This document shows positions 18,165 through 26,145 of a stretch of DNA of 64,000 bases, piece by piece; positions within the stretch are counted from its first letter, which is position 1, and the number at the start of each line of letters is the position of its first letter. The translations under genes were made by a program, and so were the position numbers. This stretch comes from Chloroflexota bacterium (GTDB taxonomy: Bacteria > Chloroflexota > Anaerolineae > Aggregatilineales > Phototrophicaceae), in NCBI GenBank assembly GCA_020161935.1, contig JAIUNI010000015.1, positions 62,001 to 126,000 of the forward strand. The letters are read 5' to 3'. The notes under the pieces were generated by a model. The model was not told the DNA's origin and did no database searches. It worked only from the letters and a program-made list of their open reading frames with translations.

Positions 18165-18671
18165 CTAAGCGCCGGAAGGTTTTTCCCACGTATAGTAAAT
18201 GAAATCCTGCGGCAGGGTTTCGCCGCCGACGCGGTGAATTTGTGCCAGCGTTTGCGAACGGTGGTCGGTGCTGTGGTTCAGGATTTGATACAGCGACTCC
18301 CACAACGGCGTACGGTACACTTTGCTATCCGTCCGGCTGGTGTATTCGAGGATACCGTCAAGGTCACCGTCAGGCAGGTTGTGCAGGTATTCGCGCCACG
18401 CAGCCTCGACCCTATCCCAGCGGCTGCGGATCGAGTCGTAGGTCGGGTAATGGGCAGCCGGTTGGAAGGTGTCCGGCGGTAAGCTCTGCACCCGCCGCAG
18501 CCACAACCACTCGACTTCCAGCATGTGGACGACCTGCTCGTGTACCGAGCCAATCGAGTAATCGGTCGGCTGGTCGAATTGGCTGGCGCTGAGTTTTTCC
18601 ACACAGGCCCACAGCTTACGATTCGCCCAGAAGTTATAATCGAACAACCGGATCACATCCTGTTTATTCAT
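18165..18671 (-). CDS. DinB family protein
   Basis: A four-helix-bundle protein of 168 residues (DinB/YfiT fold). The start at ATG 18671 is chosen because of a GGAG ribosome site and because the N-terminus MNKQDVIRLFDYNFWANRKLW matches the family opening. Putative metal-ligand histidines are in VHEQVVHMLEVEW and ILNHSTDHRSQ. DinB-like proteins are metal-dependent thiol transferases or of unknown role; the substrate cannot be assigned. It runs divergent to the secreted WD40 gene. Confidence 0.9.
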   Translation of the reverse strand: MNKQDVIRLFDYNFWANRKLWACVEKLSASQFDQPTDYSIGSVHEQVVHMLEVEWLWLRRVQSLPPDTFQPAAHYPTYDSIRSRWDRVEAAWREYLHNLPDGDLDGILEYTSRTDSKVYRTPLWESLYQILNHSTDHRSQTLAQIHRVGGETLPQDFIYYTWEKPSGA

Positions 18672-18837
18672 GTTCGCTCCTTCGGTAATGCTGCCGGATT
18701 TCACGCTGATTATGCCCGTAACCAGATGTGCAGCCAACCCATCCTTAAGACCAGCGGTTACACCGTAATACGCCTCAGGCACATTTAATGATAAAATCGC
18801 ACCATGATTTGTGGTTTATCCCAGCAAGGATTAGCTT

Positions 18838-20058
18838 ATGGTCAACTATTTAATCATTATCGTCATGGCCTTATTCGCTGTCGTTCCGGTCATGGCGCAA
18901 AACGCACCCGACCAGATTGAAGCGGCGTTAGAAGATTTGAGTACACTCGTTAATCGTACCGTGACCTTAACACAGGTGGATTCGTGGAATTACCAACAAA
19001 CGGTGTACGCATCGCCCGCGCTGGGCTGCCCGCAGCAAGGAATCGCCTACGCGGATGTGCAGACGAGCGGCTTCCAATTCATCATCACCTATGGCGGCAC
19101 GGTCTATGACTATCGCGTATCCGAGGATGGCAGTATCGTGGTGCTGTGTGGAACCGCACCCGCGCCAGTTACTGTTCCCCCCTGCCCGCCGCCGGATGAC
19201 CCCGACTTCCTGCCACCACGGTTGAGCAAAGACGCGGAGGCACAGGTGGTCGCCGGTGGTCTGCCGAACGTCCTGCGTGAACAGCCGGGGAGCAGCAGCC
19301 AACCGTTGGGGCAAATCCCGCCGGAAGACTCGTTCATTGTGCTGGACGGCCCACGCTGCACGACACTCGATAAAATCGTCTGGTGGCAGATCAACTATAA
19401 CAACCTGATTGGTTGGACAGGTGAAGGGCAGGACGGTGAATACTGGTTAGAACCGCTCACCAACGGCGCGACACCCACCCCGACTGCCCCCACCATTCAG
19501 GACATTACCACCGGGAACGCCAACGCGGTTAGCCAACTGTATACGGCAGATGTGGATAGTCCCTACATCTTGAACACGTTGGACGATACCAACCTGATCC
19601 TCGGCGGCGCGGATGGTTCGATCACGCTGCTGGACTACCGCACCAATACCGTCCTCAGCACCGTCGCTGCCCACGACAGTGCCATTTCGAGCATCGCAGT
19701 TGGCATCGACAGTCTGCGGTTTGCTTATTACGTGGCGACCGGCGACCAAGAGGGCATCATCAAAATTTGGAATGTCGATATTCAAAGTTTGGCGCTGGAA
19801 CCCCTCGCCGAAATCGCGGCTCACTCCGGCGCGGTGACCAGCCTGACGTTCGACCAGCGCGGCGCAATTCTGGCATCCGGTGGTACGGACACCAGCGTTC
19901 GGCTGTGGAGTATGCCGGATGGCGGTTCACTCGCCGTTCTGAATGGGCATGAAGCGCCGATTACCGAAATCGCGTTCAGCACCAGCGCCCTTGTCTCGCA
20001 CGACTCGAACGGAAAACTCATGATCTGGGGCATTCCGACGGATATTCCTGCTGCTTAA
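18838..20058 (+). CDS. Secreted SH3-like/WD40 repeat protein
   Basis: A 406-residue exported protein. A signal peptide (about 1-20, ending VMAQ) is followed by a beta-rich region with conserved cysteines (about 40-105), a proline-rich stretch, an SH3b-like segment (about 128-205: LSKDAEAQVVAGG, NVLREQPGSSS, WWQINYNNLIGWTGE) and a Thr/Pro linker. About four WD40 repeats occupy 225-400 (GGADGSITLLDYRT, GDQEGIIKIWNVD, ASGGTDTSVRLWSM). Four blades do not close a normal seven-blade propeller, so it may oligomerise. AAGGA lies eight bases before ATG. Role unknown, probably surface protein binding. Confidence 0.85.
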   Translation: MVNYLIIIVMALFAVVPVMAQNAPDQIEAALEDLSTLVNRTVTLTQVDSWNYQQTVYASPALGCPQQGIAYADVQTSGFQFIITYGGTVYDYRVSEDGSIVVLCGTAPAPVTVPPCPPPDDPDFLPPRLSKDAEAQVVAGGLPNVLREQPGSSSQPLGQIPPEDSFIVLDGPRCTTLDKIVWWQINYNNLIGWTGEGQDGEYWLEPLTNGATPTPTAPTIQDITTGNANAVSQLYTADVDSPYILNTLDDTNLILGGADGSITLLDYRTNTVLSTVAAHDSAISSIAVGIDSLRFAYYVATGDQEGIIKIWNVDIQSLALEPLAEIAAHSGAVTSLTFDQRGAILASGGTDTSVRLWSMPDGGSLAVLNGHEAPITEIAFSTSALVSHDSNGKLMIWGIPTDIPAA

Positions 20059-20095
20059 TCGCTTGTTTTGACATTACGCGCTATAGGGAGAGATC

Positions 20096-20848
20096 ATGCC
20101 AGCAGCAACACCCAAAACGAAGCTGTTCGTCGAGTCCAAGATTAACCGCGCTCCTTATTTCCGGCGGGCATGGCTCTCGCTGTTAGGCTGCATCGTTGCC
20201 ATTCTCGCGATCTGGGGGTTGTATGAGGCATCCAACCTCGAAAAACTCCCATCGGGTTTATGGCTGCCACTGACGATTGTGGTGGCGCTCGGTGGTTTGC
20301 TGTTTCTTATTCGGGCGCTGGTTAATCTCGTCCGGTGGTTCCGCACCAAAGACGAAACGCTCAAGTTGTTCAACAAGGGCATCGTCCGCACCCGCAACGG
20401 CCAAAATGAAACCTTCGGCTGGGGGTCGATCAAAACCTACCGCGAAGGCAGCAAGGAACTGCGCCTGACGATGAAAAACGGGGATGTCCTGACGATTGAC
20501 CGGCGCTACGGCGAGTTCGAGCGCTGGGCATCGTATATCCGCCGCTACGCCGCACAGATCACGGGCGTACATATCGCCCGCGCCATCCGCGAGGAGCGCC
20601 CTGTACACCTGCATCCTAAGCTGGTGGTTTGGCCGGGGGGTGTGGAGGTTGATAAGAAGGAAATCCCGTGGGCAGATGTGGAAGCGCGGCTGAATAAGGG
20701 TAAGCTCACCATTTACCAGAAATCAAAGGCGGGCGGCTTCCAAAAAGTGCGCCAATATAAGATGAACACGGTTGATAACATTGGTGGCTTCCTCGAAGTC
20801 GCCCACTCCACCATGAAGAATCACCAGCGGGAACGCTTCGGAGTATGA
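20096..20848 (+). CDS. Membrane protein with PH-like cytoplasmic part
   Basis: I do not recognise a firm family. The 250-residue product has two membrane helices (about 22-45 and 60-82) close to the N-terminus, followed by a soluble region of alternating strands (LFNKGIVRTRNGQNETFGWGSIKTYREGSKELRLTMKNG, then a second similar block near 165-235 with EIPWADVEARLNKGKLTIY). The two blocks look like duplicated PH-like or DUF6585-like sub-domains; that label is tentative. The ribosome site is AGGGAGAG. It is followed after three bases by another membrane gene, so the two are probably co-transcribed. Confidence 0.8.
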   Translation: MPAATPKTKLFVESKINRAPYFRRAWLSLLGCIVAILAIWGLYEASNLEKLPSGLWLPLTIVVALGGLLFLIRALVNLVRWFRTKDETLKLFNKGIVRTRNGQNETFGWGSIKTYREGSKELRLTMKNGDVLTIDRRYGEFERWASYIRRYAAQITGVHIARAIREERPVHLHPKLVVWPGGVEVDKKEIPWADVEARLNKGKLTIYQKSKAGGFQKVRQYKMNTVDNIGGFLEVAHSTMKNHQRERFGV

Positions 20849-20851
20849 GCC

Positions 20852-21286
20852 ATGCGTCACGAACCTGTCCTCAGCCGCCACCGCCTGACACCCCGTTACC
20901 GCTACGCGCTGGCTGTGCTGTGGGGGCTGCCCGCGTGCATCCTGCTGGTTAGCCTGTTGATCGCGCGGGGGGTGAGCCTGCACTTCGCTGACCCGCGTTT
21001 GCTGCTGCCGCTGGTGGTGATGGCACTGCCGGCGCTGTACATCTGGCGCGAGGGTGTGGATGTGCTGACGGAGGGGCTGCACATTCGGGTTCACGGCTGG
21101 CGCTACCGCCCGTTCGAAGAACTGGATAACTGGTATCTGGATAACCGCCCGAACCGCCGCCTGCTCACCATTTGGGATCAGCAGGGGCGTAAGGTGCTGG
21201 AATGCCACGCTGCCCACCTGACTGATTTGCCCACACTGCTCGCCACGCTCAAGGCAAAACTCCGCTACCGGAACTGGCCGAGTTAG
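20852..21286 (+). CDS. Small membrane protein, unknown
   Basis: A 144-residue protein with two membrane helices (about 20-42 and 48-66) and a C-terminal soluble part (GLHIRVHGWRYRPFEELDNWYLDN, LTIWDQQGRKVLECH). The soluble part resembles half of the PH-like region of its upstream neighbour. It starts three bases after the TGA of the upstream gene and probably shares its transcript. No catalytic motif and no assignable function. Confidence 0.8.
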   Translation: MRHEPVLSRHRLTPRYRYALAVLWGLPACILLVSLLIARGVSLHFADPRLLLPLVVMALPALYIWREGVDVLTEGLHIRVHGWRYRPFEELDNWYLDNRPNRRLLTIWDQQGRKVLECHAAHLTDLPTLLATLKAKLRYRNWPS

Positions 21287-21361
21287 CAATTCAGTTTGAA
21301 CCGCAGCGACGCTGAGAATGCAGAGGAAGTACAGAGAGGTTAGTTGAAAGTTGGTGAACGG

Positions 21362-21769
21362 ATGACAGACCGGATCATTACCCTGAGCATTCCCGAAACC
21401 TTATATGAGCGTATTCAAGAAGAAGCTGTTGGTACGAAGCAGCCCATTGAATCGCTGATGATCGACCGTTTAGCGGTGTTGTTTAACCGTGTTGACGAAG
21501 CGCTCGACGTGAATAAAGCCTTGGATGCTTTGGAGGCGTTCAAAGATTATGAGTTGTGGGCAATAGTCAGCCGCCGTTTATCAGCGGCTGATGCTGAACG
21601 TTTGCACGAACTCAACAGCGAGGAAAAACGCGACGTACTCACTGCAGAAGAACAACTCGAACTCGATCAGCTGCTTGCACAGGTCAACCGCGATATGCTC
21701 TTGCGGTCGAAGGCACTGCTTCTGCTGAAAGAACGCGGACATGACATTAGCACCTACGTTATAGCCTGA
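21362..21769 (+). CDS. Hypothetical helical protein with ribbon-helix-helix-like N-terminus
   Basis: ATG 21362 gives 135 residues. The N-terminus, DRIITLSIPETLYERIQEEA...PIESLMIDRL, has the strand-helix-helix pattern of ribbon-helix-helix antitoxins. The remainder is charged and helical (ALDALEAFKDYELWAIVSRRLSAADAERL, EEKRDVLTAEEQLELDQLLAQ). No toxin gene follows, so an antitoxin role is not supported by context. An in-frame TTG six codons upstream is less likely as a start. It lies just after a CCGCAGCGACGCTGAG-type repeat. Confidence 0.7.
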   Translation: MTDRIITLSIPETLYERIQEEAVGTKQPIESLMIDRLAVLFNRVDEALDVNKALDALEAFKDYELWAIVSRRLSAADAERLHELNSEEKRDVLTAEEQLELDQLLAQVNRDMLLRSKALLLLKERGHDISTYVIA

Positions 21770-21858
21770 TAAGCCAGCTAAACCACCCATCCCCTCCTCA
21801 AGTTGCCACGATGCGTTATAATCCCTTTGTCTGTTTGCGAAGTATGGAGAAATGACTC

Positions 21859-22680
21859 ATGCGTAAATTAGCGTTTTTGCTATCAACACTTTTCGCTGTC
21901 TGTTTGTTAATCCTCAGCAGCGTACCCATGAACATCGTGACGGCTGGCCCCGCGATGCAGGCCACCTACGACCCGCGCCCGCTGTGCGCCGACCGTACCG
22001 GCGCGACCACGCCGATTGTCCGCTATGACATTCCCTACGGCACAGTTTCCAGCGGGGGTATTTACTGCCGCCCGTTGGTGCAAAGCGGTCAGTATCTGGT
22101 AAACGGCGCGGAAATCGGCAGCCAAGCGGCGATTGACCTCGGCATTAACCAAGCGGTTGATGTGTATGCCATTTTATTCGGTGGTGGCACGGTAACTAGC
22201 TTCAACAACCCCTTCAAGATTTGCTTGCTCGGCGCGGGCTACATCTACTTCTTGGATGCCAACCAGTCACCGCGTACCTTGCAGCAGTTGACGGGTGAGT
22301 CGGACGGCACATACACCTGCGCCAGCGTCTCGACCGCCGGTATCGTCATGCTGACCAATTCGGGTGGGGCGGCTCCGGCAGCGCCAGCCGTTACCGGAAC
22401 ACCCGGTACCCCTGTTCCCGGCGCGACGCTCGCCCCCGGTGTTACGGGTACGCCAGCGGTGATTGGCGCGGTCGGTAACTGCACTCTGACGATTAGCAAG
22501 ACGGTTCGCCTGCGTGCCGAAGCCAACACCACCAGCAAGATCCTGACCCGCCTCGCCTACAACACCACATGGACGGTGACAGGGCGCGTCGTGGGTTGGT
22601 ACCAGATTATTTGGAAGGATACGCAGGGCTGGGTAAGCGACCAATTCGCGCGCGCCACTGGTCAGTGCGGTAACGGTTAG
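21859..22680 (+). CDS. Secreted SH3-domain protein
   Basis: A 273-residue exported protein with a signal peptide (about 1-30, LAFLLSTLFAVCLLILSSV). A beta-rich N-terminal domain with several cysteines (about 35-170) is followed by a low-complexity Ala/Pro/Thr/Gly linker (about 172-205) and a C-terminal bacterial SH3 domain (about 208-268: TVRLRAEANTTSKILTRLAYN, GWYQIIWKDTQGWVSDQF). SH3b domains usually bind peptidoglycan or cell-surface glycans. It shares this style of SH3 module with the 18838 and 26146 products. GGAG precedes the ATG. Confidence 0.86.
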   Translation: MRKLAFLLSTLFAVCLLILSSVPMNIVTAGPAMQATYDPRPLCADRTGATTPIVRYDIPYGTVSSGGIYCRPLVQSGQYLVNGAEIGSQAAIDLGINQAVDVYAILFGGGTVTSFNNPFKICLLGAGYIYFLDANQSPRTLQQLTGESDGTYTCASVSTAGIVMLTNSGGAAPAAPAVTGTPGTPVPGATLAPGVTGTPAVIGAVGNCTLTISKTVRLRAEANTTSKILTRLAYNTTWTVTGRVVGWYQIIWKDTQGWVSDQFARATGQCGNG

Positions 22681-22972
22681 TTCATCGTTTCATTCGCGGC
22701 ATTGCCGGAGGATAAATCCTCCGGCAAGCTGAATAAAGCCCCGTAATGGTTATTTACTTATTAAAATGGTAATTGGTCGGGTTGCGCCGCATGAGGCTAA
22801 AGCCATCATGCTGATCACCAGACAAGCCTGCTAAAGCGGCTTCAAAGGCAAGTGTCAGCGCCTCCAATTATTTACCATGCTAATTCGTAAATCACCATAA
22901 CGGGACTCAATGACCCTATAAGCAGTTATTTGTGGTTAGGGTTAATGCGCCCCTACAGCATCCGCTACCCCA
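22681..22972. repeat. REP-like palindromes in intergenic region
   Basis: Between the convergent SH3 and peptidase E genes. Two REP-like palindromes are seen: GGCTAAAGCC at 22795-22804 and CTGCTAAAGCGG at about 22828-22839. They share the CTAAAG core with the hairpins that flank the RAYT gene at 35.8-36.3 kb. An inverted CCGGAGG..CCTCCGG hairpin is at about 22705-22725. No gene is seen. Confidence 0.65.
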
Positions 22973-23671
22973 TCATTTATTCAAATAGCGCGTCTCCAGC
23001 ACCTTTTCCAGCACTTTCCCCTCGTTCAGGCTGACATGGTAGCCCTTGGCGTGCGGGCGGGAACTGACCACTTCTTTCAACTCACCATCCACGAAATGAC
23101 CTGCCGCGCCATCGTCGAAGGCATAACCTGCTATCAACGCGCCGCTGCCTACCAAGCCCTGATACGATGGGCGGCGTTGGGCTTCACCATCGTAGTGGGG
23201 CGTGCAACTGCCCTTCAAGAAGCCGAGGCAGGGCAGCGCGGTTAGATCGCCCGGTATCGAGTCAGTGAGGCCGCGCTCGAACCAGCAGATCGACCCCGCG
23301 CTGATACCTGCGAGAACCGTTCCCTGCTCGTTGGCACGTTTGAGGATGTCCGGCAGTTCCCATTCGCGCCACAGGGCGAGCATACTTTTGGTGTTGCCAC
23401 CGCCCACATAGATGATGTCCTGACCGAGCAGAAACGAGTTGAGGTCGGCGGTATGCGGCTTGAACAGCGAGAGGTGGCTGGCATGGCAGCCAAGCTGGTT
23501 AAAAGCATTATAAAAGTTGACGGTGTAATCCAAACTTTCGCCGCTGGCCTGCGCGAGAAAGCAGACTTTCGGCTGCGGCTTGCCGGTTTGGGCGATTACG
23601 TAACGGTCGAGGGCAAGGTTCTCCGGCTCCATCGAAAAGCCACCACCACCCATCGCGATAATATGAGCCAT
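22973..23671 (-). CDS. pepE: Peptidase E (family S51)
   Basis: A 232-residue S51 serine peptidase of the class I glutamine-amidotransferase fold. The nucleophile Ser is in GISAGSICWF (about residue 124). Conserved neighbours are IYVGGGNTKSMLALWRE, LGFLKGSCTPHYDGE and GYAFDDGAA. Family members such as PepE cleave Asp-Xaa dipeptides in the cytoplasm. It opens with MAHIIAMGGGGF, typical of the PepE-like branch. The ribosome site is AAGGA. It appears monocistronic. Confidence 0.93.
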   Translation of the reverse strand: MAHIIAMGGGGFSMEPENLALDRYVIAQTGKPQPKVCFLAQASGESLDYTVNFYNAFNQLGCHASHLSLFKPHTADLNSFLLGQDIIYVGGGNTKSMLALWREWELPDILKRANEQGTVLAGISAGSICWFERGLTDSIPGDLTALPCLGFLKGSCTPHYDGEAQRRPSYQGLVGSGALIAGYAFDDGAAGHFVDGELKEVVSSRPHAKGYHVSLNEGKVLEKVLETRYLNK

Positions 23672-24670
23672 CTTCAGTCCTTATCCTATTAATAAGCGTA
23701 TGCTGCCGAGTGTAACACGCTTTAGGAAGTGGGCTTTGAGGCCATGATTCGGAAACTGCACACGATTCGCATTTTTCGCAAAATTCGCAACTTTCCCGCT
23801 GAAATGGCTGGCGGGAGTCTCTCGTGCATCCGCCGAAGTGACATTTTGTGGCGGCGGGAGGCTCGGCTGTTCCCGCTGAAATGTCACTCGTGCAGCGGAT
23901 GGCTCCCGTGTATCCGCCGCTGTACCCATTATGGCGGTTGTGAGGGAGAATGCCGCCGAATGTGCAAAGACAATTGCGGATTGAACCGCAGAGACGCAGA
24001 AAAGAAAAACAAAACGCAAAGGCGCAAGGAGGCAAAGAGGCAAAGAAGAAATTCCAATTAAACCGCCAAGTCGCCAAGAAAAGACAGAGAAATACAAATA
24101 CAGATTAACCACCGAGACACAGAGGACACAGAGAGGGTAGGACTACCTTAAGTGGTGGAGGGTAAATTCGACCCCACCCCACGACGGTACGTTCGCACGC
24201 TCACCCCACCCCAACCCCTCCCCGAATACAGGGAGGGGCTTTAAAGACTTTTATGGCTCACCATACATAGGAGGTTGCCATAAAATTCGTCTCTACCGCT
24301 TCGTGTGGTGTTACCACAGAGAGATATACAAGAGACATTATAGCACAAAAATTCTTATTTGATGGTTCGAGTTTTCAAACCTTTGAGGGAGGTTTTTGAT
24401 GGGTGTGGGTTCGAAAGACATTTGCGAAGTTGATTTTTATGCAGACGGACGCACTGTCTCGCGTCCCTACAACCGCGAGAGTGTGTCGGCGCAGGGACAG
24501 CAGATAGGCTGGCCGTTACTAATAAACGTTGTCAAAGGCTTTCATAGAGACGCGCGAGGTTACATGGTCAAGTGTACCACGCCAACCTGTGCGGCTTGTC
24601 CATATACCGTGTTCGCAGACTGCGGTAAGATTGCGCTATTCCATAAGCGGTATGTGTAGGGAGTGCGCGG
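23672..24670. repeat. Kilobase repeat-rich intergenic region
   Basis: About one kilobase without a supported gene. It holds a long inverted repeat (23837-23888) inside a duplicated 60-70-base unit (shared CTCGTGCA and ATCCGCCG blocks), then CCGCAGAGACGCAGAA and CCGCCAAGTCGCCAAGAA repeats (23985-24050), CACCGAGACACAGAGGAC (24108), a C-rich CCCCTCCCC/GGGAGGGG hairpin (24200-24242) and a GGACGC...GCGTCC palindrome (24446-24470). Frames of 143 codons (minus, 23681-24112) and 87 codons (plus, 24396-24659) exist but translate repeats, so they are not called. Confidence 0.7.
23837..23888. repeat. Long nested hairpin
   Basis: A perfect 10-bp inverted repeat AGTGACATTT/AAATGTCACT (23837-23846 and 23879-23888) encloses a second stem CGGCGGGA/TCCCGCTG (23852-23859 and 23871-23878, with one G-T pair). 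Flanking sequence on both sides repeats CTCGTGCA and ATCCGCCG. It could be a MITE-like element or a structured transcript end. Confidence 0.7.
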
Positions 24671-25957
24671 ATGACGAAACGTATTGGTTATGGCTTGTTC
24701 GTATTTTTACTCGCGCTGCTGCCGTTGAGTCTCGGTACGGCTGCGGCGCAGGATGAGACGCTGACGATCTGGACGGTTTATAACTCCGACAGCCCACAGA
24801 ATGACCAAGACCGCTGGATGGCGGCACTCATCGAAGAATATAAGGCGGAAGGTGTGACGCTTAACAATGTCACGCGCCCCTTTGACACGATCAGCACCGA
24901 CCTGAACCTCGCGCTGCTTTCGGGCGGGGATGTGCCGGATGTGGCGTATGTGAGCGCGGCGGCCATCAGCCCGTTCGCCATCAACGGCACGCTGACCGAC
25001 CTGCGCGGGTTCATCGAGCAAGCGACGTGGAAGGACGACCTGAATCCGGTGGCGCTTTCGGCCTGTACCGCGCCGACGGGCGAAATCCTGTGCATCCCGA
25101 CGACGATGGCAACCACGCTCACGTATTATTGGTCGGATGCGTATCCGAACGGGTTTGACGGCAGTATCGAAGGGCTGGCAGACGCGACGACGCAATACGC
25201 GGTGACGGGCAAGAGCGCGGACTTTTTCGGCTTCGACGTGTTCTTCTTCCCGCTGCTGACCAGCTACGGCGTGACATTCGCCGATGCGAACGGGTACGCC
25301 ACATGGGCATCACCGGAAGCGGTGAAGGGGATTGAGGCGATCCGTGCGCTCTACGCGGCTGACGAGATACCGGATACAGCGCTGGCGGCGGGCTTCGACT
25401 ACGAGAACAACTTTAAGGATGGCTCGGCGGGAGCATTTCTCGCAGGGTCGTGGTCATATGTGTTCCTGAACCCGCTGACATCGCCGGCAGGTGTGGAATA
25501 TCCGGCGGATTCAACGGCGATTGAGCAGGCGCTCGACTCCGGCGACTTGCAGTTCGCGCCGCCGATCAACACCCGCGACGGCAAACCGGCGACGCTGCTG
25601 GTCATCAACGGTTGGGCGGTTCCGGCGGACTCGCCCAATCCACAGGGCGCGTTGGACTTCATCAACTGGCACGTGACGACCGAGCGCAACGTGGCCTACG
25701 CCAAATCGTACGGTGGTTTGCCCACGCTGAGTTCCGGTTTAGCGGACGCAACGTTTCAGTCCCCGTATTGGGTGGGCGTTGCGGATATCTTGAACCAATA
25801 CGGGGTGCCGCTGCCGACCTTTTTTGACTCCAGCGCGGGCAAGCAGAAGTTCGCGGATACAGTGGTTGACCTGATCCAGAACCCCGACAAGGACATCTTG
25901 AGCAGCCTGCAAGCGGCACAGGATGAGTACAACGCCGAGGTGGATGCGAATAGGTAG
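24671..25957 (+). CDS. ABC transporter sugar-type substrate-binding protein
   Basis: A 428-residue exported protein of the extracellular solute-binding family 1. A signal peptide (about 1-26, LLPLSLGTAAAQ) is followed by LTIWTVYNSDSPQ, ending in a typical two-lobe layout: LALLSGGDVPDVAYVSAAAISPF, WSDAYPNGFDG, LFLAGSWSYVF-like and LVINGWAVPADSPNPQGALDFINW. There is no lipobox Cys, which is unusual for a Gram-positive-type SBP but common in Chloroflexota. No permease or ATPase gene is adjacent, so it is an orphan component. GGAG lies eight bases before ATG. A tract of CAGTCAA repeats begins at its stop codon. Confidence 0.9.
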   Translation: MTKRIGYGLFVFLLALLPLSLGTAAAQDETLTIWTVYNSDSPQNDQDRWMAALIEEYKAEGVTLNNVTRPFDTISTDLNLALLSGGDVPDVAYVSAAAISPFAINGTLTDLRGFIEQATWKDDLNPVALSACTAPTGEILCIPTTMATTLTYYWSDAYPNGFDGSIEGLADATTQYAVTGKSADFFGFDVFFFPLLTSYGVTFADANGYATWASPEAVKGIEAIRALYAADEIPDTALAAGFDYENNFKDGSAGAFLAGSWSYVFLNPLTSPAGVEYPADSTAIEQALDSGDLQFAPPINTRDGKPATLLVINGWAVPADSPNPQGALDFINWHVTTERNVAYAKSYGGLPTLSSGLADATFQSPYWVGVADILNQYGVPLPTFFDSSAGKQKFADTVVDLIQNPDKDILSSLQAAQDEYNAEVDANR

Positions 25958-26000
25958 TTAGAAGTCGTCAGTTAACAGTCAACAGTCAACAGTCAAATGT
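25958..26000. repeat. CAGTCAA tandem tract at stop codon
   Basis: Degenerate heptad units (GTCAGTTAACAGTCAACAGT and on) begin directly after the TAG of the solute-binding protein. Equivalent tracts start at the stop codons of the GNAT (12243) and M16 (14986, minus) genes. Confidence 0.7.
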
Positions 26001-26037
26001 ACCAGTTAGCCCCTATAAAGAAGTGTTAGCAGAGAGT

Positions 26038-26068
26038 GTAGGGACGAGATACCTCTCGTCCGCTGTTT
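26038..26068. repeat. TGTAGGGACG palindrome
   Basis: Inverted repeat GGACGAGA-TACC-TCTCGTCC preceded by TGTAG. Related copies lie at 24446-24470 and 34947-34975. This looks like a small dispersed palindromic repeat family. Confidence 0.65.
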
Positions 26069-26112
26069 CCTACCCGATAGCAATTTATCGTTTCAATGGT
26101 AACCTGTTGAAT

Positions 26113-26140
26113 AAAAACGAGCCTCTTGCTGAGGCTCGTT
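26113..26140 (-). terminator. Intrinsic terminator of the S41 gene
   Basis: Stem ACGAGCCTC/GAGGCTCGT (9 bp) with a five-base loop. On the minus strand it is followed by TTTTTATT and lies directly after the stop of the 26146 gene. It also has a T-rich side on the plus strand, so it may work in both directions. Confidence 0.85.
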
Positions 26141-26145
26141 TTGTT

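Noticed and set aside
21362..21769. Toxin-antitoxin pair
   Set aside because: Only a ribbon-helix-helix-like N-terminus was seen; the following gene is a secreted SH3 protein, not a toxin.
23681..24112. 143-codon open frame on the minus strand
   Set aside because: Runs through the CCGCAGAGACGC-type repeats and the nested hairpin; its composition is that of intergenic DNA.
24396..24659. 87-codon open frame before the solute-binding gene
   Set aside because: Contains the dispersed GGACGC/GCGTCC palindrome and has no recognisable pattern. I could not exclude a tiny gene, but support is lacking.
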